A DNA stretch of 64,000 nucleotides. Origin: Desulfovibrio oxyclinae DSM 11498 (GTDB lineage: Bacteria > Desulfobacterota > Desulfovibrionia > Desulfovibrionales > Desulfovibrionaceae). The translations under genes were made by a program, and so were the position numbers. The stretch is taken from contig NZ_AQXE01000005.1 of NCBI RefSeq assembly GCF_000375485.1, forward strand, positions 160,145 to 224,144, given 5' to 3'. Below the pieces are notes generated by a model that saw nothing but the letters and a program-made list of their open reading frames with translations, ran no database searches and had not been told where the DNA came from. This document shows positions 44,747 to 53,455 of this stretch, piece by piece (position 1 is the first letter of the stretch; each line of letters starts with the position of its first letter).

Positions 44747-46502
44747 CTTGCATCCGGCATTTGTACTCTTTGCCGCAGCCGTGTTGATTCCTGTCTTCCT
44801 CGGAAGATGGAGAAACTACATGCTGCTGGCGGCCGGCGCACTCGCCGTGTTCTGCGTTTACAGCCTGGAACCGGGATACAGTCTGTCGGCATCGTTCATG
44901 GGACTTGATCTCGTATTCATGAACATCGACAAGCTGAACAAGGTGTTCGGCTACGTCTTCACCATCAATGCGACGATCGCCTTCGTGTTCGCCCTGCGGC
45001 TTACGGACGTGCGCCAGCAGCTGGCGGCGCTGTTCTACATAGGCTCGGCCCTTGGGGCCGTCTTCGCGGGCGACCTGATAACGCTTTATGTGTTCTGGGA
45101 AATCATGGCCGTGGCCTCCACGTTCCTGATTCTGGCCCGGCAGACCCCGGAGGCCTACGGCGCCGGTTTCCGTTATGTATTGATCCACCTCTTCGGCGGG
45201 CTCTGCATGCTGCTGGGCGTGATCATGCACATCCAGACCACTGGCTCCACCGTGTTCACGACCTTCTCTCCGGACATGATCAGCAGCTGGTTCATTCTGG
45301 TCGGCGTACTGGTCAACGCTTCGGCGTTCCCGTTCTCCAGCTGGCTCTCGGACTCGTACCCCGCGGCAACCGTCGTGGGCGGCGTGGTGCTCTCCGCTTA
45401 CACCACCAAGACGGCGGTCTACGTGCTGCTGCGCGGCTTCCCGGGATGGGAAATCCTCATCGTGGTCGGTTGCTTCATGGCGGTGTACGGAATCATCTAC
45501 GCCCTGCTTGAAAACGACATGCGCCGGATTCTGGCGTACTCCATCACCAACCAGGTCGGCTTCATGATCACCGGCGCGGGCATCGGTACCGCCATGGCGA
45601 TCAACGGGGCCGCGGCGCACGCCTTCTGCCACATCATCTACAAGTCGCTTCTGTGGATGTCCGCAGGTGCGGTGCTGGCCATGGTGGGCAGGAGCAAATG
45701 CACCGACCTCGGCGGGCTGTACAAAACCATGCCGTGGACATTGCTGCTCGGACTCATCGGCGCGTTGGCGATATCCGGCGTACCCGGCACCAGCGGCTTC
45801 ACCAGTAAATCCCTCATCATCATGGCCGCGGGTGACCAGCACCTGACATGGGTCCTGATGATCCTCGAAATAGCCTCCGCGGGCGTATTCCTGCACGCGG
45901 GCATCAAGTTCCCGTACTTCGTGTTCTTCGCCAAGGACAAGGGACTGCGGCCGCCCGAAGCGCCCGCGAACATGCTCTGGGCCATGGGCGGACTGGCGTT
46001 CCTGTGCATCTTCCTCGGCGTCTACCCCGATCCGCTGTACTCGATTCTGCCTTACGAAATGGGCGACTTCACCGTGTACAAGGCGGGCAAGGTCGTGGCG
46101 CAGTTGCAGCTGCTCACCTTCTCGGCTCTGGCCTTCTTCCTGCTGCTGCCGCTGCTCAAGCGCACCGACACCATCGCATTGGAAGTGGACTGGTTCTACC
46201 GTGTGGGCGGCAAGCTCTTCTACAGGGCCACAGACCGCGTCATGAACGGCCTGAACACCGCCTGCGCCGCAATGGTCGGTCGTGCGGTTCAGGGCTTTGA
46301 GCGCGGCGCCAGACGGCTGCCGGTTGCCGGGATGTACCTCGTGGAGATGTTCTCCTCCGAGACCCCGAGCGAGGAAAACCGCTCGTTCCCGATCCGGCAG
46401 AAGAGCATTGAACAGGATCTCGACCTCGGGACACTGCCCATAGGCGGAGTCCTGCTCACGATCATCCTCGGACTGGCCGTCGTGCTGGCCCTGTGTATCT
46501 AA
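44736..46502 (+). CDS. Third antiporter-like subunit (NuoL/MrpD family)
   Basis: This 588-residue protein is the third large antiporter subunit of the operon, with LYVFWEIMAVASTFLIL (helix 5 glutamate), HAFCHIIYKSLLWMSAGAVL (membrane histidine and lysine) and FTSKSLIIMAAGDQ. The C-terminal 130 residues form a long cytoplasmic or lateral segment with a final helix near the end (LLTIILGLAVVLAL). In complex I and MrpA a lateral helix bridges the antiporter modules; this tail could do the same. ATG 44736 and ATG 44739 are both possible starts. Confidence 0.9.
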   Translation: MMTNLHPAFVLFAAAVLIPVFLGRWRNYMLLAAGALAVFCVYSLEPGYSLSASFMGLDLVFMNIDKLNKVFGYVFTINATIAFVFALRLTDVRQQLAALFYIGSALGAVFAGDLITLYVFWEIMAVASTFLILARQTPEAYGAGFRYVLIHLFGGLCMLLGVIMHIQTTGSTVFTTFSPDMISSWFILVGVLVNASAFPFSSWLSDSYPAATVVGGVVLSAYTTKTAVYVLLRGFPGWEILIVVGCFMAVYGIIYALLENDMRRILAYSITNQVGFMITGAGIGTAMAINGAAAHAFCHIIYKSLLWMSAGAVLAMVGRSKCTDLGGLYKTMPWTLLLGLIGALAISGVPGTSGFTSKSLIIMAAGDQHLTWVLMILEIASAGVFLHAGIKFPYFVFFAKDKGLRPPEAPANMLWAMGGLAFLCIFLGVYPDPLYSILPYEMGDFTVYKAGKVVAQLQLLTFSALAFFLLLPLLKRTDTIALEVDWFYRVGGKLFYRATDRVMNGLNTACAAMVGRAVQGFERGARRLPVAGMYLVEMFSSETPSEENRSFPIRQKSIEQDLDLGTLPIGGVLLTIILGLAVVLALCI

Positions 46503-46520
46503 TTCCAAGGAGGTTTCACC

Positions 46521-47003
46521 ATGGGAAGCTTGCAGCATATGCGATTCAATATATTCAACAACGTCTCTCAGGACATCGTGGACAAAGTGAAAAGTGCCGT
46601 GACCGAGGTGACGTTCAAGAAGAACGAAATAATCTACGAAAAGGGCGAGAAGGCCGAAAAGGTCTACCTCATGAACGAGGGCAAGGCGCTGCTTCAGGTC
46701 GAGTCCGAACAGGGCTTCCAGATCAATCTGGGAGCGCTCAAGAGCGGGTACTGCTTTGGCTGGTCCGCTCTTGAGGAGGACAGCGTGCGCCAGCATACCA
46801 TCGTCTGCGCCGAGCGCTGCGTGGTGGAAGTGGTGGACGGCGAAACCCTGCGCGGCATTATCGAGGCAGACGGCTGCAAGGGGCTGCCGTTGCTCTGGAA
46901 CCTGTGGAGCCTCGCCAAGGACCGCCTTGACCTTCGCACCGACCAGCTGGTGAAAGTCATCGAGACACACCCTTCGCTTGAGGACGAAGCAGTCAGTAAA
47001 TAG
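46521..47003 (+). CDS. Cyclic-nucleotide-binding domain protein without DNA-binding domain
   Basis: This 160-residue protein is essentially a single cNMP-binding fold (FKKNEIIYEKGEKAEKVYLM, then GYCFGWSALEEDSVR). The phosphate-binding cassette is replaced by FGWSALEE instead of the canonical FGE-x-RAA, so cyclic nucleotide binding is doubtful. No helix-turn-helix follows the domain; the C-terminal 40 residues are helical. It starts behind a strong AAGGAGG and lies 18 bases after the last antiporter gene, so it may sense a ligand and gate the transporter. It is followed by a terminator. Confidence 0.85.
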   Translation: MGSLQHMRFNIFNNVSQDIVDKVKSAVTEVTFKKNEIIYEKGEKAEKVYLMNEGKALLQVESEQGFQINLGALKSGYCFGWSALEEDSVRQHTIVCAERCVVEVVDGETLRGIIEADGCKGLPLLWNLWSLAKDRLDLRTDQLVKVIETHPSLEDEAVSK

Positions 47004-47072
47004 TGCCATAAACGCTGCGACAGGACTGCTCCGCTCGGGATACCCTGGCGGAGCTTCCTTCGGGCATCCATG

Positions 47073-47108
47073 CGGGCCCCGTCACGTTCAACGTGGCGGG
47101 GCCCGTTT
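47073..47108 (+). terminator. Terminator of the antiporter operon
   Basis: A 15-base stem (CGGGCCCCGTCACGT / ACGTGGCGGGGCCCG, one G-U pair) closes a three-base loop and is followed by TTTGC. The T tract is short but the stem is very stable. Confidence 0.8.
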
Positions 47109-47382
47109 GCGTTCGCAATGTGAGGCATCAATGGAGCGAGTTCGCGCTCAGAGCTTCTCCTGTATGTGGGCTAAGGAAGATATCATGGGGACGCGTTTTA
47201 GCCTTTGAGAGTCCTGACGAGGTCAGTCTGAGGGAGATAGGTCGGAAGACAACGAGAATGGCGTTGCAGACCGCACAATACGAGCTACATGCAGTGTGAA
47301 GTTGCAGAGCAGGTCTTTGAAAGGACAGGGGGCGACAAGATGCCCGCGTAAGTGAAAGCGTGTTGAGAGTCTGTTGATTTGA
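47109..47382. other. Intergenic stretch without recognised gene
   Basis: About 275 bases between two convergent units contain no frame with family motifs and no RNA gene I could recognise. Short open frames here lack ribosome binding sites. Confidence 0.6.
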
Positions 47383-47415
47383 ATAAAAAAAGGCCCGCCT
47401 CGAAAGGCGGGCCTT
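47383..47415 (-). terminator. Terminator of the ppiD gene
   Basis: Arms AAGGCCCGCCT (47390-47400) and AGGCGGGCCTT (47405-47415) enclose CGAA. On the minus strand seven T follow the stem, so it terminates the leftward transcript. Confidence 0.92.
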
Positions 47416-47437
47416 GTCATCTGATGGAGCGGGGCGA

Positions 47438-49336
47438 CTAGTTCAGCAGGTCGGGACGGACAAGCTCGATGTTGCTGTCCTGACGGAGCTGGTTGATGAA
47501 AGCCTGGAAGGCTTCGTCGCCGTACTTCTGGGAAGCGGTGTCTACCCAGTGGGTCTTGTTCTCGTTCCACTCGGCGTCCGGTGCGGGGATCAGCTTTTCC
47601 TGGGCGGCCACGATGTAGCCGTCCTTGATGCGGAATACCTTGGGCAGCCATTCTCCTGCCTCGGCATTGAACGCGGCCTGCACCAGCTCTGCGGAGCCGC
47701 CGATGGATGGCACCGGCCCGCGGCGGTCAAAGGGCTCGGAGACCTGCATGAGGTCCTCAAGGCGCTGAGCAGCCTTGGCCGCATTGTCGCCGGTGAGGTT
47801 ATCAAGGGCCTTTTCGGCTTCCTTGCGGGCCAGCTCTTCGGCACCCTTGGCCTTGAGTTCGTTGACGATGCGTTCGCGGACCTTTTCCAGCGGAATCGGC
47901 TGCGGTTCGATGTCTTCGATCTTGCGGGCCAGGATGTAGCCGTCCTTCACCGCCAGAGGCGTCTTCAGCGAATCCTCCGGAGCCAGACCGAACAGGATTT
48001 CGGAAGCTTCGGGGGTCATGCCGAGGTACTGCACGGCGGTGTTCTTGGCCATGGGCTGAGTGGTGTTGGCGAGGATGCCGAGTTCCCGGGCGATTTCATC
48101 AATGGGCATACCGGAAACGAGGCGGTCCATGGCCTGGTCGAGCAGATCGGATATCTGGTCGGAAGCCTTGTCCTGCGCCAGCGTGGTCTTGATGCGCCCT
48201 TTCACTTCGTCAAAGGGCAGTTTGTTGGATTCCTTGCGGTCCTGAAGCTGGATGATGTGCCAGCCGTAGGACGTTTTGACCGGTTTGGAGATCTCGCCCT
48301 TGTCGAGAGCAAAAGCAGCCTCTTCAAAGGCCGGGGCCATCACGCCGCGCGGGAACCAGCCGAGCTCGCCGCCCTGAGAGGCGGAGGGACCTTCGGAGTA
48401 CTGCATAGCCAGCTGGGCGAAGTTCTCACCGGACTGGAGCTGATTGTAAACGTCCATGGCTTTTTCGTAAGCCGTACGAATTTCAGCCTCGGACGCGTTC
48501 TCATCCGTGTGAATGAGAATGTGCCGCGCCTTGGCTTCTTCGGGCTGGGTAAATTCACCCGGAGTGGCTTCATAGAACTGCTTCGCCTCTTCGTCGGAGA
48601 CTTCCTGGAAGGGAGCCAGCGCAGAAGGGGTGAAGGCGATCATTTCGAAAGTGGACATCTCGGGCCGCGTGAAGCGCTCGGCGTTCTCCTCGTAGTAGGC
48701 CTTGATGTCCTCGTCCGTCACCACGACATCGTCCTTGTAGGCTTCAATGCTGAAGGGGATGTAGCGCAGAGTGGCGGTTTCGCGGACCCAGTTGTAAATC
48801 TGGCGAGCCTGCGAAGGGGTGGCCTCGGCGGTGGCGGCGACGTTCTGACGAAGCTTTCGTGCAATGATGCTGGTCCGGAAGTCTTTTTCAAATCCGGAGG
48901 GCGTCATACGCTGTGCTTGAAGAGTTCGCTTGTACACCTCTCGGTCGAACTGGCGGTTCGGTCCCCAGAAGGCGGGGACGGAGGCGATGCCCTGAGCGAC
49001 TTCCTTGTCCGTGGCGGTGATGCCGAGCTTCTTGGCTTCCTCAAGCAGGAGGATGCGCGTGACCAGCTCGTTGAACACCATCTGCTTGACGGCGGGGCTG
49101 GCGAGCTGTTCGGCGGTAATGTCGGGCCGCGAACTGCGAAGCGCCTCGGTGGTGCGTGCGTAGGCTTCCTCGAATTCCTTGCGGGGGATGGGCTCCTCGT
49201 CCACGTAGGCGAGAATCGGATCGCCGCGATCGTCGAGGCTGCTCATGCCGAAGGCGAATACGAAGACTACAATGATGACTCCGAAAAGGATCTTCACGAT
49301 CCAGCTCGAAGCGTTCTGGCGCATTATGTCGAGCAT
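47438..49336 (-). CDS. ppiD: Periplasmic folding factor PpiD-like (SurA N domain, PpiC rotamase)
   Basis: This 632-residue membrane-anchored chaperone has a single N-terminal transmembrane helix (about 12-32), placing the rest in the periplasm. A SurA-type N-terminal domain follows (about 35-250), with ITATDKEVAQGIASVPAFWG. A parvulin PpiC domain lies at about 262-360, with ARHILIH at the start and GYGWH-like SYGWHIIQLQDR at the end. The C-terminal part is helical and chaperone-like. It assists folding of exported proteins. It is downstream of aconitase by 27 bases and may be co-transcribed. Confidence 0.92.
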   Translation of the reverse strand: MLDIMRQNASSWIVKILFGVIIVVFVFAFGMSSLDDRGDPILAYVDEEPIPRKEFEEAYARTTEALRSSRPDITAEQLASPAVKQMVFNELVTRILLLEEAKKLGITATDKEVAQGIASVPAFWGPNRQFDREVYKRTLQAQRMTPSGFEKDFRTSIIARKLRQNVAATAEATPSQARQIYNWVRETATLRYIPFSIEAYKDDVVVTDEDIKAYYEENAERFTRPEMSTFEMIAFTPSALAPFQEVSDEEAKQFYEATPGEFTQPEEAKARHILIHTDENASEAEIRTAYEKAMDVYNQLQSGENFAQLAMQYSEGPSASQGGELGWFPRGVMAPAFEEAAFALDKGEISKPVKTSYGWHIIQLQDRKESNKLPFDEVKGRIKTTLAQDKASDQISDLLDQAMDRLVSGMPIDEIARELGILANTTQPMAKNTAVQYLGMTPEASEILFGLAPEDSLKTPLAVKDGYILARKIEDIEPQPIPLEKVRERIVNELKAKGAEELARKEAEKALDNLTGDNAAKAAQRLEDLMQVSEPFDRRGPVPSIGGSAELVQAAFNAEAGEWLPKVFRIKDGYIVAAQEKLIPAPDAEWNENKTHWVDTASQKYGDEAFQAFINQLRQDSNIELVRPDLLN

Positions 49337-49363
49337 TGAAACTCCAGATTTCCTCGTTCTCGG

Positions 49364-51286
49364 TTAGGATTGGCGGCTGCGGACCGCATTCAGCAGGCCA
49401 CCTGACTTGATAATCTCCAGTTCGTTCGCAGTCAAATCATTCGTGACTTCCACGGACTTGCCGGAGCCGGTACGCATGGTAACGGTGCCGCCGGGGGTGA
49501 TTTCGGATGCGGGAATGGTCAGACCGTCACCCTGAGCCACCGCGTCGTAATCCTCGGGATTCACAAGCAGCAGGGGCAGAATGCCGAAGTTGACCAGGTT
49601 GGCGCGATGGATGCGGGCAAGCGACTTGACCACGACCGCACGCACGCCCAGATGGCGGGGGGCCAATGCCGCATGTTCGCGGCTGGAGCCCTGTCCGTAG
49701 TTTTCGCCGCCGAGCACCACGCCCTGATCCATGCCGCGAATGCGGCCGACAAACTCCTCGTCCACGCGGCCGAAGATGTGTTCGCTGATGGCCGGGATGT
49801 TGGAGCGAAGAGCGGTAATCTGCGGACCTGCGGGCAGGATGTGGTCGGTGGTGATGTTGTCGCCGACCTTGAGCGCCACCTGCGCCTCGATTGTCACGGG
49901 CAATTTGTCGAATTTCTCCAGCGGAACAATGTTGGGACCGCGCAGGATTTCGACGCCGTCGCCGTTTTCGGGCGGGAATACGAACAGATGGCGGATGCTG
50001 GGCACCTCGTCCGGCAGTTCGATGCGTTCGGGACGTTCGCCCCAGGTGGCTGGGTCGGTGAACTGTCCCTCAAGCGCGAGACGCGCCGCGGTCTCGGCGG
50101 AAGCGAGGTAAATCTGCGCATCCTGCGTGCCGCTGCGGCCTTCGAAGTTGCGGTTGAAGGTTCGCACGCTCACTCCGGCGCTGACCGGAGAGCCGCCCAT
50201 GCCGATGCACGGACCGCAGGTGCATTCGAGCATCCGGGCGCCCGCGTCGAGCATGGGTTCGATGAGGTTCTCGGCCGCGAGCATCTTGACCACCTGTTTG
50301 GAGCCCGGGGAGATCAGCACGTCGGTGGACGCGGGGATGCGTTTGCCGTCGAGCACCAGAGCGGTGGTTTTCAGGTCGGAATAGGAACTGTTGGTGCAGG
50401 AGCCGATGGCGCACTGGTCGATCTTGAGTCCGGCCAGTTCGCGGACCGGCACCACGAGGTCCGGCATGTGCGGCTGCGCCACAAGCGGTTCCAGCGCGGA
50501 AAGGTCGATGTCGATCACCTTGTCGTACTCGGCATCGGCGTCCGGGAGCAATTCTTCCCAGTCGTCTTCACGGCCCATCTTGCTCAGGAAGTCGCGTGTG
50601 CGTTCGTCACTGGGGAAGATGGATGTGGTGGCGCCGAGTTCCGCGCCCATGTTGGTGATGCAGGCGCGTTCGGGGACAGAGAGGCTTTCCACGCCGGGAC
50701 CGGCGTATTCAAAGACCTTGCCTACGCCGCCTTTGACGGTGAGCTTGCCGAGCAGGTGCAGGATAACATCCTTGGCGGCTGCCCAGCCGGTGAGCTTGCC
50801 GGTAAGGTTGACCTTGACCACTTTGGGCATGGAGATGGCGTAGGGTTCGCCAGCCATGGCCAGCGCCACAGAAAGACCGCCGGCGCCCATGGCCAGACTG
50901 CCGATGCCGCCCGCGGTGGGGGTGTGGGAGTCGGAGCCGATAAGCGTGCGGCCGGGCCGTGCGAAGTTCTCAAGGTGCAGCTGATGGCAGATGCCGGTGC
51001 CGGGAGGGGAGAAGATCACGCCGTAACGCTGGGCGACCGTACGCAGGTACCGGTGGTCGTCAGGGTTGCGAAAGCCCATTTGCAGCGTGTTGTGATCGAC
51101 GTAGCTCACCGAGAGTTCGGTCTTCACGCGGTCGAGGCCGATGGCCTCGAACTGCAGATAGGCCATGGTGCCGGTGGCGTCCTGTGTCAGGGTCTGATCG
51201 ATTTCGAGACCTATTTCGGCGCCGGGTTCCATGGAGCCGCTTTTGAGGTGCCGCTCTATGATCTTCCGGGTGATGTTCTTCCCCAT
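49364..51286 (-). CDS. acn: Aconitate hydratase
   Basis: This 640-residue enzyme interconverts citrate and isocitrate. The [4Fe-4S] ligands are in CAIGSCTNSSYSDL (one cysteine) and CTCGPCIGMGG (two cysteines). GSDSHTPTAGGIG and the late swivelling-domain motif YGQGSSREHAALAP are also intact. The size is that of the short prokaryotic/mitochondrial-like class, not the ~890-residue AcnA. ATG 51286 is preferred because AGGAGAGG precedes it; an ATG 15 bases upstream lacks such a site. It lies in a leftward series with the EPSP-synthase-like and coiled-coil genes. Confidence 0.93.
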   Translation of the reverse strand: MGKNITRKIIERHLKSGSMEPGAEIGLEIDQTLTQDATGTMAYLQFEAIGLDRVKTELSVSYVDHNTLQMGFRNPDDHRYLRTVAQRYGVIFSPPGTGICHQLHLENFARPGRTLIGSDSHTPTAGGIGSLAMGAGGLSVALAMAGEPYAISMPKVVKVNLTGKLTGWAAAKDVILHLLGKLTVKGGVGKVFEYAGPGVESLSVPERACITNMGAELGATTSIFPSDERTRDFLSKMGREDDWEELLPDADAEYDKVIDIDLSALEPLVAQPHMPDLVVPVRELAGLKIDQCAIGSCTNSSYSDLKTTALVLDGKRIPASTDVLISPGSKQVVKMLAAENLIEPMLDAGARMLECTCGPCIGMGGSPVSAGVSVRTFNRNFEGRSGTQDAQIYLASAETAARLALEGQFTDPATWGERPERIELPDEVPSIRHLFVFPPENGDGVEILRGPNIVPLEKFDKLPVTIEAQVALKVGDNITTDHILPAGPQITALRSNIPAISEHIFGRVDEEFVGRIRGMDQGVVLGGENYGQGSSREHAALAPRHLGVRAVVVKSLARIHRANLVNFGILPLLLVNPEDYDAVAQGDGLTIPASEITPGGTVTMRTGSGKSVEVTNDLTANELEIIKSGGLLNAVRSRQS

Positions 51287-51313
51287 TGTCCTCTCCTGCA
51301 TGTTGAAGTGTCG

Positions 51314-51619
51314 TTAGAAAAGGAAACCGTTCTTGACGCCTTCCGAAACCTGGCTCTCATCCATGCCGTTGTCGAGCCGGTTGATCTTGTTTCGACGGAA
51401 TTTCACTTCCACGTCGTAGCGGAGCTTGTCCTGCTGGAGCTGATGGATTTCGGCGTGATGGAAGACCCCGTTCTTGGGGTCTTCGGATTCCATGAGCTCG
51501 CGGATGCGCTTCTCGCACTCGGTGATGAGGTGCGTGAATTTTGCCGCTTCCGCCTCAAGAACGTTCACGTCGTCGGAAAGCTGCGGATTATCCGATGCGG
51601 ATTCTGCGGCGTTTGACAT
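51314..51619 (-). CDS. Small coiled-coil protein of unknown function
   Basis: This 101-residue soluble protein is highly charged and mostly helical (VNVLEAEAAKFTHLITECE, then the HHAEIHQLQQDKLRYDVEV segment). It starts inside the end of the EPSP-synthase-like gene, overlapping by 32 bases, with a GGAGG ahead of ATG 51619. It has no family I recognise. Overlap with the neighbouring gene and close spacing to aconitase (28 bases) point to joint expression. Confidence 0.7.
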   Translation of the reverse strand: MSNAAESASDNPQLSDDVNVLEAEAAKFTHLITECEKRIRELMESEDPKNGVFHHAEIHQLQQDKLRYDVEVKFRRNKINRLDNGMDESQVSEGVKNGFLF

Positions 51620-53177
51620 CCTTGACCTCCTTCTTGGGCTTGGGCTTCATTATGCCCGTGGGAAGGGTGTTGTAGAAGTTCCAGAACTGCGGCCACCATG
51701 CGGTGAGCTCGCTGTGGTTGGAAAGCATGATCGCGGGACAGGTCCAGGCCGCAAGGGCCAGACCAAGGGACCATTCGGGGGCGGGGCTTCCGAAGGTGCC
51801 TTCCCATTCGCCCACGTTGCTGATGCTGATGGATTCCTCGCCTGCCTCGTAGGTGGCGTTCATGTGATCCAGAACATCGGATGCGTCCTGCGGCGGCTTG
51901 CCTTCGATGACAGCCTTGCGGGCGCGGACGCCAAGGGCCAGCGCCAGCGGATACAGGCCGGCGCGTTCGCCGATGGTGATGCGCGGGTAGGCGGGCATTC
52001 CCGTGGAAGATGCCTTGAGGGCGTTGTCCTGAATCTCCACCTGAACACCGAGGGCGGACAGGTCGTCCAGCACGCCCTGTGCGGATTCGGGCCATGAGCC
52101 TTTGACCAGTACCTCGCCACCGCTGAAAGCCGGAATAGCCAGCAGATACGGGGTCAGCACGGTGTCCAGAGGCAGGTCGGGAGCTTCCGGAAGTTCCGGA
52201 ATGCCGTCGGAGATTGCAAAACCCTTCTTGATGCGGCTGACTTCGATGCCGCAAGCTTCGAGCACGACAGCGGCCTGTTCGCCCGCTTCCATGGCGTGCT
52301 CGGAAAGACCGGACACGGTCAGTCCACCGGGATAGGTCCATGCGGAAAGAATGAGCGCGGCGACAAGGTCCGGGTCCACGTCTTTGGGCAGCTCGATCTC
52401 CTCTTCCATGACCCCGCCGGATTCGAGGCGGCAGGGCAGACCCGGGTTGTTCGGGTTCATGGGGACCACGCGCGCGCCGAGCTGGGGGAGGAAGCGGTTG
52501 AGCTTCTGCACTTCCAGCAGCTGGAGGGTAGCCTGCCCGGTGAACTTGCAGCGTCCCATACCGCCAAGCGCCATGAAGAGAAGCAGATAGAAATTGAGCG
52601 GATCGTCACCAGCGAACAGCATGGCGTTTTCGAATTCAAGCGGATCGGCCGAACCGAAAATGAATCCGTTTTCGTCCCAGGACACGGCGGCGCCAGCCTG
52701 CTTGAGGCCTTTGGCGAGGTCTTTGTTGGGAGCGTTGAGCAGGGCGTCAGGGAGTTTGCAGGGCTGCCCGGATGCGGCGGCCATGGCCATCCACAGGCGG
52801 GTGGAGCGCAGGGAGCGCGGTCCCAGAACTTCTGCCTCGGCGGGTTCGCGCCGGGGAGCAAGCTTGTAGCCGGTCTTGTCGCCGCCCGTGGAGGACTGAG
52901 CGAACTGGTTGGCGAGGGTAAAAAGCTGTCTGGAAAGGCGCGGATCAAGACCAAGGCCTTCTCCGGCCTCTTCCCACGCGCGTCGGAGTTCCTTCTCCAG
53001 CTTGGGATCTATCTGGGATTTCTGTTTGGAGCGGCGCCAGGCGCCTTCCTTTCGCAGCAAATAGCTGCGTTTTTCCAAAAGTCCGAGGATCTTGGAGTCG
53101 ATCTCGGAAATCTGTTTGAAGCGGGTACTCGGCTTCGGCTGCCAGTCGGCAGATTCATCGAAATTCTTGTCGGACAT
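51588..53177 (-). CDS. EPSP-synthase-like protein with chorismate-mutase-like N terminus, probably not catalytic
   Basis: This 529-residue cytoplasmic protein has an N-terminal segment (about 18-92) that resembles an AroQ chorismate mutase helix bundle (ISEIDSKILGLLEKRSYLL). The rest (about 105-510) has the overall pattern of 3-phosphoshikimate 1-carboxyvinyltransferase. However, where the family has the PEP-binding GSKS near its start, this has GPRSLRST (119-126), without the lysine. Where GNAGTA is expected there is DDPLNFY (191-197). The true shikimate enzyme is likely encoded elsewhere, so a regulatory, scaffolding or altered catalytic role is possible. It is followed by coiled-coil and aconitase genes. 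Confidence 0.7.
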   Translation of the reverse strand: MSDKNFDESADWQPKPSTRFKQISEIDSKILGLLEKRSYLLRKEGAWRRSKQKSQIDPKLEKELRRAWEEAGEGLGLDPRLSRQLFTLANQFAQSSTGGDKTGYKLAPRREPAEAEVLGPRSLRSTRLWMAMAAASGQPCKLPDALLNAPNKDLAKGLKQAGAAVSWDENGFIFGSADPLEFENAMLFAGDDPLNFYLLLFMALGGMGRCKFTGQATLQLLEVQKLNRFLPQLGARVVPMNPNNPGLPCRLESGGVMEEEIELPKDVDPDLVAALILSAWTYPGGLTVSGLSEHAMEAGEQAAVVLEACGIEVSRIKKGFAISDGIPELPEAPDLPLDTVLTPYLLAIPAFSGGEVLVKGSWPESAQGVLDDLSALGVQVEIQDNALKASSTGMPAYPRITIGERAGLYPLALALGVRARKAVIEGKPPQDASDVLDHMNATYEAGEESISISNVGEWEGTFGSPAPEWSLGLALAAWTCPAIMLSNHSELTAWWPQFWNFYNTLPTGIMKPKPKKEVKDVKRRRIRIG

Positions 53178-53305
53178 TGTCTTACCGTCTTCCTCTATAT
53201 TGTAATGTAGCTCCCGCTTTCGCAGGAACGAATGTCATTAGCCCGAAAACGTCCAGCGGGCAAGCCCCGGTTTGCAGGTGTCCGCGCAAGGGGGATGAGA
53301 GGGGA

Positions 53306-53383
53306 TTGTGAAAAACGGCATTTGCGCAATCTAAGCTGAGAAAAGTGCTGGCCTCGCAATGGAGGCAGGGAAAAATTTCACAA
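53306..53383. promoter_or_regulatory. Two inverted Rex-like half-sites upstream of the leftward operon
   Basis: TTGTGAAA (53306-53313) and TTTCACAA (53376-53383) are the two halves of the Rex redox-repressor palindrome (TTGTGAAAxxTTTCACAA), but 62 bases apart instead of two. The region separates the EPSP-like gene's start (53177) from the sat terminator. It could also be chance in a 200-base gap. Confidence 0.3.
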
Positions 53384-53396
53384 GGCGAAAGACTCT

Positions 53397-53429
53397 AAAG
53401 AAAAAGGGGAGCGGCACAGGCCGCTCCCC
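53397..53429 (-). terminator. Terminator of sat
   Basis: Arms GGGGAGCGG (53406-53414) and CCGCTCCCC (53421-53429) are followed on the minus strand by TTTTTCTTT. Confidence 0.92.
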
Positions 53430-53455
53430 TTGAATATGCAGTGGTAAGCGGGAGC

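Noticed and set aside
49607..51616. A 669-codon plus-strand frame opposite aconitase
   Set aside because: Antisense shadow of the aconitase gene, with no ribosome binding site or recognisable domain.
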